From positions 1-19,620 of the forward strand of contig JBMCLJ010000016.1 in NCBI GenBank assembly GCA_048615375.1: a stretch of 19,620 bases of DNA, in the 5' to 3' direction. Position numbers and translations under genes: made by a program. Within the stretch, counting starts at the first letter, position 1. Each line of letters begins with the position of its first letter. Shown here piece by piece: positions 6,334-13,846 of the stretch. The notes below the pieces were generated by a model, which worked only from the letters and a program-made list of their open reading frames with translations, made no database searches and was not told the origin of the DNA. Source of the stretch: JBMCLJ01 sp048615375 (lineage in GTDB: Bacteria > Patescibacteriota > Dojkabacteria > JAOAGR01).

Positions 6334-6363
6334 TTGAATAATTACAGGTGCGTGGGTTATAAT
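6334..6363 (+). promoter_or_regulatory. Promoter of the antiporter gene, leaderless geometry
   Basis: TTGAAT (6334-6339), 18-nt spacer, perfect TATAAT (6358-6363). The -10 ends 8 nt before the ATG at 6372, so transcription should begin at or within 2 nt of the start codon. Confidence 0.7.
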
Positions 6364-6371
6364 ATATACTG

Positions 6372-7334
6372 ATGACATACCTTCTGTTTATAATTGGATT
6401 TGTAATACTCATTAAAGGTGCTGACCTGATGGTTTCTGGAGCTTCTTCTATTGCGAAGAAGTTTAATATATCTGATTTAATTATTGGTTTGACAATTGTG
6501 GCCTTTGGCACATCAGCTCCCGAGCTGGTAGTCAATGTAATTTCCGGTGTGGAAGGAAGTTCGGGACTTGCGGTAGGAAATGTAATCGGTAGTAATATTT
6601 CTAATATATTCCTTATACTGGGTATTTCAGCGATGATATACCCTCTTAAAGTTCATAAAAACACTGTGTGGAAAGAGATACCTTTTGCTTTGCTTGGAGT
6701 ATTTGTGCTTGGTGTTATCGCGAATGATATATTTTTTGATGGGGCTGATTTCAATGTTATATCAAGAAGTGAAGGTATAGGGTTATTATTATTTTTTGCG
6801 ATTTTCGTGTATTACACCTTTAGCGTGATTAAATCGACCTCTAACAAGTCTGTAGAGACTGAAGAGATCAACCCAATGCCTTTATATAAATCTATACTGT
6901 ATGTTGGTATAGGATTGGCCGGGCTGGCGTTTGGGGGTAACTGGATAGTGAATGGTGCTGTAGAAATTGCTTCGAATCTCGGTATGGATGAGACACTTAT
7001 TGGGTTAACTATATTAGCAGTGGGTACGTCGCTTCCAGAACTCGCGACATCCGCTGTCGCGGCGTGGAAAAAGCAGACAGATATTGCTGTCGGTAATATT
7101 ATTGGTTCGAATATCTTTAATATCTTCTGGATTTTGGGCGTGAGTGCCATGATTAACCCGCTGGCGTTTGACGCAAAAAGTAATGTTGATATCCTGGCAA
7201 ATACCATCGCCACAACCTTGATCTTCATTTTTTGTTTCGTAGGTCGCCGTCATACGCTGCAGCGCTGGCAGGGAGGGATGTTTGTGGCGATGTATGTAGC
7301 GTATATTGCAGGAATAGTTGTGTTACGGGGATAA
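6372..7334 (+). CDS. CaCA-family sodium/calcium-type antiporter
   Basis: A 320-aa integral membrane protein with the inverted two-repeat architecture of the CaCA superfamily (YrbG/NCX_Mj type). The first alpha repeat includes GADLMVSGASSIAKKF (16-31), GLTIVAFGTSAPE (39-51) and GNVIGSN (69-75). The second has GLTILAVGTSLPE (211-223) and GNIIGSN (241-247). The GTSxPE motifs carry Glu51 and Glu223, the ion-binding acids of the family. About ten hydrophobic segments are visible, with a short hydrophilic loop between the halves (about 154-168). It should exchange Na+ or H+ for Ca2+ across the cytoplasmic membrane. It is complete, at the family's normal length. The start is supported by TATAAT 8 nt upstream. 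It is divergent from the HIT gene and precedes the alpha-2-macroglobulin gene by 106 nt, which has its own promoter. Confidence 0.95.
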   Translation: MTYLLFIIGFVILIKGADLMVSGASSIAKKFNISDLIIGLTIVAFGTSAPELVVNVISGVEGSSGLAVGNVIGSNISNIFLILGISAMIYPLKVHKNTVWKEIPFALLGVFVLGVIANDIFFDGADFNVISRSEGIGLLLFFAIFVYYTFSVIKSTSNKSVETEEINPMPLYKSILYVGIGLAGLAFGGNWIVNGAVEIASNLGMDETLIGLTILAVGTSLPELATSAVAAWKKQTDIAVGNIIGSNIFNIFWILGVSAMINPLAFDAKSNVDILANTIATTLIFIFCFVGRRHTLQRWQGGMFVAMYVAYIAGIVVLRG

Positions 7335-7400
7335 ATTAATTGTTTCTCATCTTTTTACACATGTACCCCAGTTTACATGGAGTATATAGAAGGCTGTCCA

Positions 7401-7429
7401 TTGCCCTCAAAAAACAAAAATTATATAGT
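7401..7429 (+). promoter_or_regulatory. Promoter of the alpha-2-macroglobulin gene
   Basis: TTGCCC (7401-7406), 17-nt spacer, TATAGT (7424-7429). The -10 ends 11 nt before ATG 7441 and only 2 nt before the alternative TTG 7432, which excludes the TTG as start. A 6-bp inverted repeat CATGTA/TACATG (7360-7379) lies just upstream. Confidence 0.6.
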
Positions 7430-7440
7430 AGTTGAAACCC

Positions 7441-10400
7441 ATGTCAGCAGAAAAGCATTCCCAAGACAATGAAACAAAAAAAGTAAAAGAGGAAGTACGT
7501 GCTTTCGCCCCTGATAAAGAGATCAGTAATTCCAATAAAAAACAACCCCAGACTACGCAACGCCTTCAGGACAAGATAGAGCAGCATAAAAAGCAAAATA
7601 GTTGGAAGTGGTCGCCAGTGGATTTTATTAAAAAGTATAAAATGTATTGTATCGCTGCAGGTATTGTCGTGATTCTTTTAAGTAGTATTGCCGCAGTGCT
7701 ACTTTTTATGAACAATTCCAGCAAAGAAGGAAAAAGTACCAAAGAGATAGTACCATTTCAACTTGGCGATGTTGAAATGGTCGCGCAGCAAAAGGATTCT
7801 ATTGGAATAGAACCTGCAACGAAATTCACTATCACCACAGAATACGATGTTTCCGCTCAGGATGTGGCTTCAAGCATACAGATGCAACCCGCGACTAGTG
7901 AATTCACGGTAAATCAGGTATCCGAAAAGGAGTATGAATTAGCAGTCAATCAAGCACTTGTACATAATACCGTGTACAGTTTTCAGGTAGCAACATTGAG
8001 TGAAGAAAACCAGGAAAGGAAAGACATGTCATGGGCTTTTCAAACAAAAAACGATTTTCAGGTAGTACGTACCCTGCCTCGAGATAAAGCAACAGAAGTA
8101 CCCAGGAATACTGGCATTGAAATAACCTTTACACATGATAATTTTACTGAAGACTACACTAAATATTTTGAAATCAGTCCGAATGTGGAGGGCAGCTATG
8201 AAAAACATAAGCGTACCCTGGTTTTTGTTCCAAAATCGCTGAGTGAGAAAACACTGTACACAGTTACCATCAAGAAGGGTTTGCCACTCAACGGAACTGA
8301 TGAAACCCTTCAGGAAGACAAGGTAATTCGTTTTGAAACAGCCGGGAAGGACGGTGAAGATGATAAACGTGCTCATTTGGAAGCCCAACATCAACTATAC
8401 GAATCTCCAACTCAGGAGGTACCGGTAATCAGTCTCCTGGGCTATGATGTCCCCACGAAGCAGGTATCGGTAGAGGTGTACGCTGCCGATTCCCGTGACA
8501 AATTTATTGAGGCAATGCGCAAACGTGACGAAATTCCCGGGTGGGCGGATAGAAGAGCGTATTTCACCCAAAGTACGGAAGGTATGAAACAAACAGCGAC
8601 CTTTCAGGCTCCATTACAAAAGTTAAATACCGGATCGACATACTATTTCCGTTTTCCAGATACTCTCCCATCTGGGTCGTACCTGGTGGACATGAAAACC
8701 GGCTCACTACATCTCCAAACGTTCCTCCAGGTAACAAATATAGCCAGCTACATGTCAGTTACCGGAAAAAATACCGTGTTCTGGGTGCATAATACACAGG
8801 ACACGGAGCCAGTTAATGAAGCGACCATTACCCTCTCAGACAACAGCTTGTCACAAAAAACAGATCAGCGTGGTTATGTGATGTTTGCTACACCAGCAAA
8901 CTGGCGTGATAAGGAAATCGGTTCACAGTACTATATTGTCGAAGCTGGAGATGATAGTGCTGTTGTGCCTTTCTACGCTGAAGGGGGTGGCGATGATCTG
9001 GAAGGCATATTTTCGTTTCAGGATGGTTATCGTAATTCCGATAATTTCTGGACATATTTATACAGTGATCGGCCAGTATATCATCCTACTGATAAGCTAC
9101 AGTACTGGGGTATTGTCAGGGCAAGGGATGACCAGGCGGAACAACGTCCCATGGAGGTACGATTATCGCGACAGAGTAGAATGTCATTTGAGGATGTGCT
9201 TGTCGCAACACAAACGGTTTCGCCACAAGAGAAGGGCTCATTTTCTGGTACAATACCTTTACAAAACGCTCATTCAGGATTCTACCGGCTTGATGTATAT
9301 ATAGGTGATGAAGTCGCTACGACAGAACATATTGTAGTTGAGGAATTTACCAAGCCAGCCTATAAGATTGAGATGAACACTGATAAAAAGGCAGTGTTTG
9401 CGGGAGAAAAGGTGATATTTTCCGGTAAGGTAAGCTTTTTTGAAGGTTCTCCCGTTCCTGGAATGAAGCTCACCTACGAAGGAAGAACACGGGGTGAAGT
9501 AGTGACCGATACCAACGGATTATTCTCGTTTTCCTATGTCCCTTCCAAGGAATCAAACAGCCGATTTCATCGTGTGCATGAGATGACTATACGACCAAAG
9601 TTTGAAGGTGAGGCAGATGTATCAGCATCTGCAGGAGTTTCCGTATTTTACTCGGCGGTTGAACTGCAGGTACACCAGGAAACCCTGGAGGAAGGTAAAG
9701 GAAAGGTCGAGGTACAGGCGCGTCAAGTCGATCCGTCTAAGCTTGATCAGTCGACCGCGACGGATCAAGGGTATCGCACTGGGTTTGCAAAAAATATAAA
9801 CATCAGTGGAAGACTTCAAGAACATACCATCATCAAGACTGAGACTGGTCAGTACTACGACTTCGTGTATAAAGAAACGCGTAAAACATATGAATACAAG
9901 ACCAGAACGAAAACTCTCAGAACCCTAAACGGGACTACCAATCAAGAGGGTGTGGCAAGTTTTGATTTTCCTGTAGAAAAAGATAAGTATTACAGCGTAG
10001 ATTTCTCTGCCGAAGATGAGAACAATCGCGAGAGTAATGCCTACAGCTATATATACGGAACATACTACGGTTATTCAAATTATGGCATTGATCTGAAGGT
10101 AGAAGGCGAACATAATAATGCGTACTCGCTTGGTGAGAAGATTACGATGCAGTTTAAAGATGGAGATATAGTTTTGCAATCAGGAGAGGGCGACTCGTTT
10201 ATGTTTGTACACTTTCAGAGAGGTATACTTACTGCCGCCATACAGCAGGAACCTACCTATGAGCTGGAATTTAAAGAAGAACATGTGCCGAATGTATATG
10301 TGCAGGGCATATATTTCAACGGGAGAACATATATTGATACCTACAAACATCAATTAAAGTATAATCATGAAGAAAAGTCACTTAATGTCACTGTTAGCAG

Positions 10401-12501
10401 TGATAAAGAAATATACGAACCTGGTTCAGAAGTCAACCTTAATGTACAGACACACAATGCTGCAGGAGAGGGGGTAAAAAGTCATTTCGCTCTTAACCTG
10501 GTAGATGAAGCTTTATATCTTGTACGGGGAGAGGAATTACGAACACGATCGTTACTCTATACCGCAGTCAATTCCGGTGAGCTGTCAGCGTACCTTTCGC
10601 ACCAGTATCCAGAAGGGTTTTATGGACCAGGTGGAGCAGGAGGTGAAGGTGGACGTGATACATTTATGGACACCGCATTCTTTTATGCTGGCGAAACAGG
10701 AGAGGATGGTACGGCTCAGGTGACGTTCACACTACCCGATAACCTGACTTCGTGGCGGGTAAATGCGCAGGCGGTCTCTCACGACAAACTCCCTCTAGCT
10801 GGCCATTCAACGAGGCGCCTTCGTGTGATCCAGCCATTTTTTGTTCAAATGAACGCGAGTTCTGAGTATCTGCAGGAAGATAAGCCAGTTATCAGCGTGA
10901 CAGGGTATGGGGATGGCATAGATCAGACAGCGGAGGTGGATTTTACAATTAGTGCAAAAACCCTGGGTATCGAAGATAAAAAACGCCGGGCAAAAGCTTT
11001 CAAGCCCGCCACTTTTACCCTTGACAATTTACAACCAGGGCAGCACTCCATGACGATTAGTGCCCAATCAGGTAATGTGTCTGATACGATTACCCAAACC
11101 ATACTAGTCAGAGAATCGAGGATAGACCAACGTAAAGCTACGTATTTCCCCTGGTCTGAGAAAGATATGATAAACATGGAAAAGAAAAGTGGCAATGTTA
11201 CCGTCATCTTTTCAAATCACAAAACCGGTACCTACTATACTGCCTTGCATCAACTTCTCTGGAACCACGGAGATAGGGCTGACCATAAGATTGCACGTGC
11301 AAAAGGTCTTGCTCTTCAATCACGTTTTAATTCCTCATATAATTCCTCAGAGAATGTGAATGCAGAGGTTTACCAACATGATACAGGCGGGATAAGTTTA
11401 TTGCCGTACTCAGATCCTGAACTTGAACTTAGTGCAAAGCTTGCGGATGTGGCATCTGAAACATTCGATAGTGCACTTTTGGAACAATATTTTACTGAAA
11501 TAATAGACAGTGGCACAAACCGTGAGAGAATAGTGATTGCTCTATACGGACTTGCTGCATTGCAGAAACCTGTATTAGTGCCTACGCAACAACTCCTGGA
11601 AGAGGACGACCTTACTGTGATAGAAACGTTGTATCTTGCTTTGGCATTAGCAAAACTGGGTGACCAGCAGGGGGCTTTATCGTTATTGCAACAGGTTATG
11701 GAATCACATGGGGAATCCAGTGGTAGATATTCACTTGTGAAAACCGGGGAAGACCAGGATGACATACTCAAAGCAACTGCCATGGCAGCGTACGTGGGGG
11801 CGGAAACAGGTCACGAAGAGCATTTTAAAATTTTCGGGTATACAATTGAAAATAGAACAGAAGAACTGGTGCTTGCTCTTGAAAAGACAGGATATCTCCT
11901 TCAGGTACTCGAAGATTTTACTCCTGGCAGGGTTAAGTTTACCTACACACATGGGGATTCAACAGAAACTATCTCTCTTGAAAACGCGGAAACGTACAGT
12001 CTGGATCTCCCGGGAAGTTCTTTGGATTCTTTGGAAGTTTCAACAGAAACTGGGGAAGTTGGTATTACACTGCTTACCAGTGAGCCCTTATCACAGGAAA
12101 GTGATAGTTCTCTCTCACTTTCAAGAGAGTACGAAGTCAGTGGAGTAAAGAAAACAACATTCTCCAGGACAGATCTTGTTAAGATAACGTTACAGTACAA
12201 TATACCCGCACAGGCAGTAGATGGGTGTTACCAGGTTACTGATGTCCTGCCTTCAGGACTTGAAGTGGCCACCAACCTGTATCGTAGAAATATTCAGGAT
12301 GAAGATGTCACCTATCCTTACGAAGTAGACGGACAACGGGTGAAATTCTGTGTCTACAAGCGCGACAATGCAAAGCCTGTTGTGTACTATGCCCGTGTAA
12401 CAGGTGAAGGGATATTTACAGCTAAACAAGCTTCAATCTCTTCGCTTCAAAATCCTCAAAGAATTCAGGTTACCAGGGAGCAGGAAGTACTGATCAAATG
12501 A
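7441..12501 (+). CDS. Membrane-anchored bacterial alpha-2-macroglobulin lacking the thioester
   Basis: A 1686-aa protein. Residues 1-66 are Lys-rich and cytoplasmic; a hydrophobic helix (about 67-91) anchors the rest outside. An SbsA/Big_5-like Ig domain follows (about 205-300, with LPRDKATEVPRNTGIEITFT). MG-type domains come next: LYSDRPVYHPTDK (about 540-552) is the conserved MG2 motif and VEEFTKPAYKIEM (about 633-645) follows. NLVDEALYLVRG (about 1019-1030) and FTLPDNLTSWRVNAQAVS (about 1096-1113) lead into the core. Where thioester-bearing family members have a CxEQ motif, this protein reads HQLLWNHGDRADHK (about 1269-1282) without Cys or Gln-pair chemistry. The only cysteines seen are Cys70 in the anchor and Cys1596 and Cys1637 near the C-terminus, perhaps a disulfide. 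Family members trap proteases. Without a thioester it could act only non-covalently. The start ATG 7441 is chosen on promoter spacing. Confidence 0.93.
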   Translation: MSAEKHSQDNETKKVKEEVRAFAPDKEISNSNKKQPQTTQRLQDKIEQHKKQNSWKWSPVDFIKKYKMYCIAAGIVVILLSSIAAVLLFMNNSSKEGKSTKEIVPFQLGDVEMVAQQKDSIGIEPATKFTITTEYDVSAQDVASSIQMQPATSEFTVNQVSEKEYELAVNQALVHNTVYSFQVATLSEENQERKDMSWAFQTKNDFQVVRTLPRDKATEVPRNTGIEITFTHDNFTEDYTKYFEISPNVEGSYEKHKRTLVFVPKSLSEKTLYTVTIKKGLPLNGTDETLQEDKVIRFETAGKDGEDDKRAHLEAQHQLYESPTQEVPVISLLGYDVPTKQVSVEVYAADSRDKFIEAMRKRDEIPGWADRRAYFTQSTEGMKQTATFQAPLQKLNTGSTYYFRFPDTLPSGSYLVDMKTGSLHLQTFLQVTNIASYMSVTGKNTVFWVHNTQDTEPVNEATITLSDNSLSQKTDQRGYVMFATPANWRDKEIGSQYYIVEAGDDSAVVPFYAEGGGDDLEGIFSFQDGYRNSDNFWTYLYSDRPVYHPTDKLQYWGIVRARDDQAEQRPMEVRLSRQSRMSFEDVLVATQTVSPQEKGSFSGTIPLQNAHSGFYRLDVYIGDEVATTEHIVVEEFTKPAYKIEMNTDKKAVFAGEKVIFSGKVSFFEGSPVPGMKLTYEGRTRGEVVTDTNGLFSFSYVPSKESNSRFHRVHEMTIRPKFEGEADVSASAGVSVFYSAVELQVHQETLEEGKGKVEVQARQVDPSKLDQSTATDQGYRTGFAKNINISGRLQEHTIIKTETGQYYDFVYKETRKTYEYKTRTKTLRTLNGTTNQEGVASFDFPVEKDKYYSVDFSAEDENNRESNAYSYIYGTYYGYSNYGIDLKVEGEHNNAYSLGEKITMQFKDGDIVLQSGEGDSFMFVHFQRGILTAAIQQEPTYELEFKEEHVPNVYVQGIYFNGRTYIDTYKHQLKYNHEEKSLNVTVSSDKEIYEPGSEVNLNVQTHNAAGEGVKSHFALNLVDEALYLVRGEELRTRSLLYTAVNSGELSAYLSHQYPEGFYGPGGAGGEGGRDTFMDTAFFYAGETGEDGTAQVTFTLPDNLTSWRVNAQAVSHDKLPLAGHSTRRLRVIQPFFVQMNASSEYLQEDKPVISVTGYGDGIDQTAEVDFTISAKTLGIEDKKRRAKAFKPATFTLDNLQPGQHSMTISAQSGNVSDTITQTILVRESRIDQRKATYFPWSEKDMINMEKKSGNVTVIFSNHKTGTYYTALHQLLWNHGDRADHKIARAKGLALQSRFNSSYNSSENVNAEVYQHDTGGISLLPYSDPELELSAKLADVASETFDSALLEQYFTEIIDSGTNRERIVIALYGLAALQKPVLVPTQQLLEEDDLTVIETLYLALALAKLGDQQGALSLLQQVMESHGESSGRYSLVKTGEDQDDILKATAMAAYVGAETGHEEHFKIFGYTIENRTEELVLALEKTGYLLQVLEDFTPGRVKFTYTHGDSTETISLENAETYSLDLPGSSLDSLEVSTETGEVGITLLTSEPLSQESDSSLSLSREYEVSGVKKTTFSRTDLVKITLQYNIPAQAVDGCYQVTDVLPSGLEVATNLYRRNIQDEDVTYPYEVDGQRVKFCVYKRDNAKPVVYYARVTGEGIFTAKQASISSLQNPQRIQVTREQEVLIK

Positions 12502-12517
12502 CACGTTCGTTACCGAT

Positions 12518-12545
12518 TTGTCTAATGAGATTTTGAGTGTACAAT
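12518..12545 (+). promoter_or_regulatory. Promoter of the M16 peptidase gene, leaderless geometry
   Basis: TTGTCT (12518-12523), 16-nt spacer, TACAAT (12540-12545). The -10 ends 8 nt before the ATG at 12554, the same placement as in front of the antiporter and PBP genes. Confidence 0.6.
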
Positions 12546-12553
12546 AAACGGTT

Positions 12554-13846
12554 ATGAACGAAATGCTTGAATATTCGCAAATCAGTCAGAACTTTCGTCT
12601 ATTGACTAACTCAACTTCACGCTATGCCGTTACATTTTCTTTGCATATGAGCGCTGCCGGTTCTTACTTTGAGGAGGAAGGAGAGTGGGGAGTTTCTCAT
12701 CTGTTAGAACACTGCAAAGTGACAAGAACAAAAAAGTATGACGTAGAAGAGTTTAAGCAGTACTTATTTACCAAAGATATTTACATCAACGCGTTTACAA
12801 GCAGGCTTGGAATGGAGTTTGTGGTTTCCGGGCACAGAGATGACTTCGAGGAGATGCTTGAATTAATTATGGAGATTGCCTTAGATCCATTTTTTACACA
12901 GGAAGTTCTTGAGCAGGAGCAGGAAGTTGTTGCCCGGGAAATCAATCAGTTCACTGGTCAGCCAAACTACCGGCTTAACCGGACGTTAATCAAGCATATG
13001 TATACAGAGGACTCGTACTATCAGAATGAGGTTTTAGGTAGCGCTGAGGATGTGAAGAGCGCTACACTCGAGACACTGGAAACATTGCAAAAGAAGATAT
13101 TTGCCCGATCTCAGTTCCTCCTTGCTATTTCAGGGGGAGGAATTGACCGAAGACTTGTAGAAAAAAAGTACAAGGCACTTAGTAAAGTTTTTCGTTCTGA
13201 GCAGTACCTGCCAATTGACTTTCGACCTGCCAATACTCTGAGGGATTTCTCATACGCACCTGTAGTTAGTGAGCTTGCTCACGACCATGCCGTAGTAAAA
13301 ATTATTCTCCCATGTCGTATTAGCTTGCGCAACAGACCTGTACGTACATACATACGTGAGTTAATGTTTGAGCCGCCGATAGGTTATTTGTATGTCTCTT
13401 TGCGGGATCAGAAACGATTGATTTATAGCCTTGACTACTCTTTTGATAAATCAACTTCAACCCTCAATATCGAGGTAAAGTGTTCTATCGAAGATGTAAG
13501 TAAAGTAGTTGAGGAAGTTAAGGAGAGTTTTGCGCAATTCGACACAATTTTTACCCCTGACAAACTGGTGCGAATACGCGAGCATATTGTGAAAAGGCAG
13601 GAAATACAGCAGGATGAACCTAATCTCGCAGTTGAATTTATGGTTAATATTTTGTATGAATTTGGAGTTATTATGCAGTATGAGGATTATGTACGTAAGC
13701 TTGAACAAGTTACTCTGCAGGATATCAGCAAAGAATATCATTACATTAACGGACATATAGATGAGATGAAGGTGGTAGTAGTCAGTAACAAAGAGACGAT
13801 TACGCAACTTGATTTACTGTGGTTAATTCAGAACAGGTTGTCGTAA
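12554..13846 (+). CDS. M16-family zinc metallopeptidase
   Basis: A 430-aa M16 (pitrilysin/MPP-type) peptidase, one N-terminal catalytic and one C-terminal inactive half. The inverted zinc motif HLLEH (His49, Glu52, His53) and the distal ligand Glu129 in VVAREINQF, 76 residues after His53, form a complete active site. The second half has FEPPIGYLYVSLRDQKRLIY (about 275-294), the equivalent of the usual G-G-x-x-S-R-L-F/R-E-x-x-G-L-x-Y segment, with the glycine-rich part degraded. No signal peptide is seen, so it is probably cytoplasmic. M16 enzymes often work as two subunits, but only one gene is here. It follows the alpha-2-macroglobulin gene by 52 nt yet has its own promoter. Its 3' end overlaps the convergent lamin-tail gene by 24 nt. 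Confidence 0.93.
   Translation: MNEMLEYSQISQNFRLLTNSTSRYAVTFSLHMSAAGSYFEEEGEWGVSHLLEHCKVTRTKKYDVEEFKQYLFTKDIYINAFTSRLGMEFVVSGHRDDFEEMLELIMEIALDPFFTQEVLEQEQEVVAREINQFTGQPNYRLNRTLIKHMYTEDSYYQNEVLGSAEDVKSATLETLETLQKKIFARSQFLLAISGGGIDRRLVEKKYKALSKVFRSEQYLPIDFRPANTLRDFSYAPVVSELAHDHAVVKIILPCRISLRNRPVRTYIRELMFEPPIGYLYVSLRDQKRLIYSLDYSFDKSTSTLNIEVKCSIEDVSKVVEEVKESFAQFDTIFTPDKLVRIREHIVKRQEIQQDEPNLAVEFMVNILYEFGVIMQYEDYVRKLEQVTLQDISKEYHYINGHIDEMKVVVVSNKETITQLDLLWLIQNRLS
13823..13846. other. 24-bp tail-to-tail overlap of two convergent genes
   Basis: The lamin-tail gene's stop (13823-13825, minus) lies inside the last codons of the M16 gene, whose stop is 13844-13846. No terminator hairpin is seen, so the two mRNAs should be complementary at their 3' ends. 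Confidence 0.9.

Noticed and set aside
7432..7440. TTG start for the alpha-2-macroglobulin at 7432.
   Set aside because: The -10 box ends 2 nt upstream, so the TTG would not be transcribed; ATG 7441 fits.
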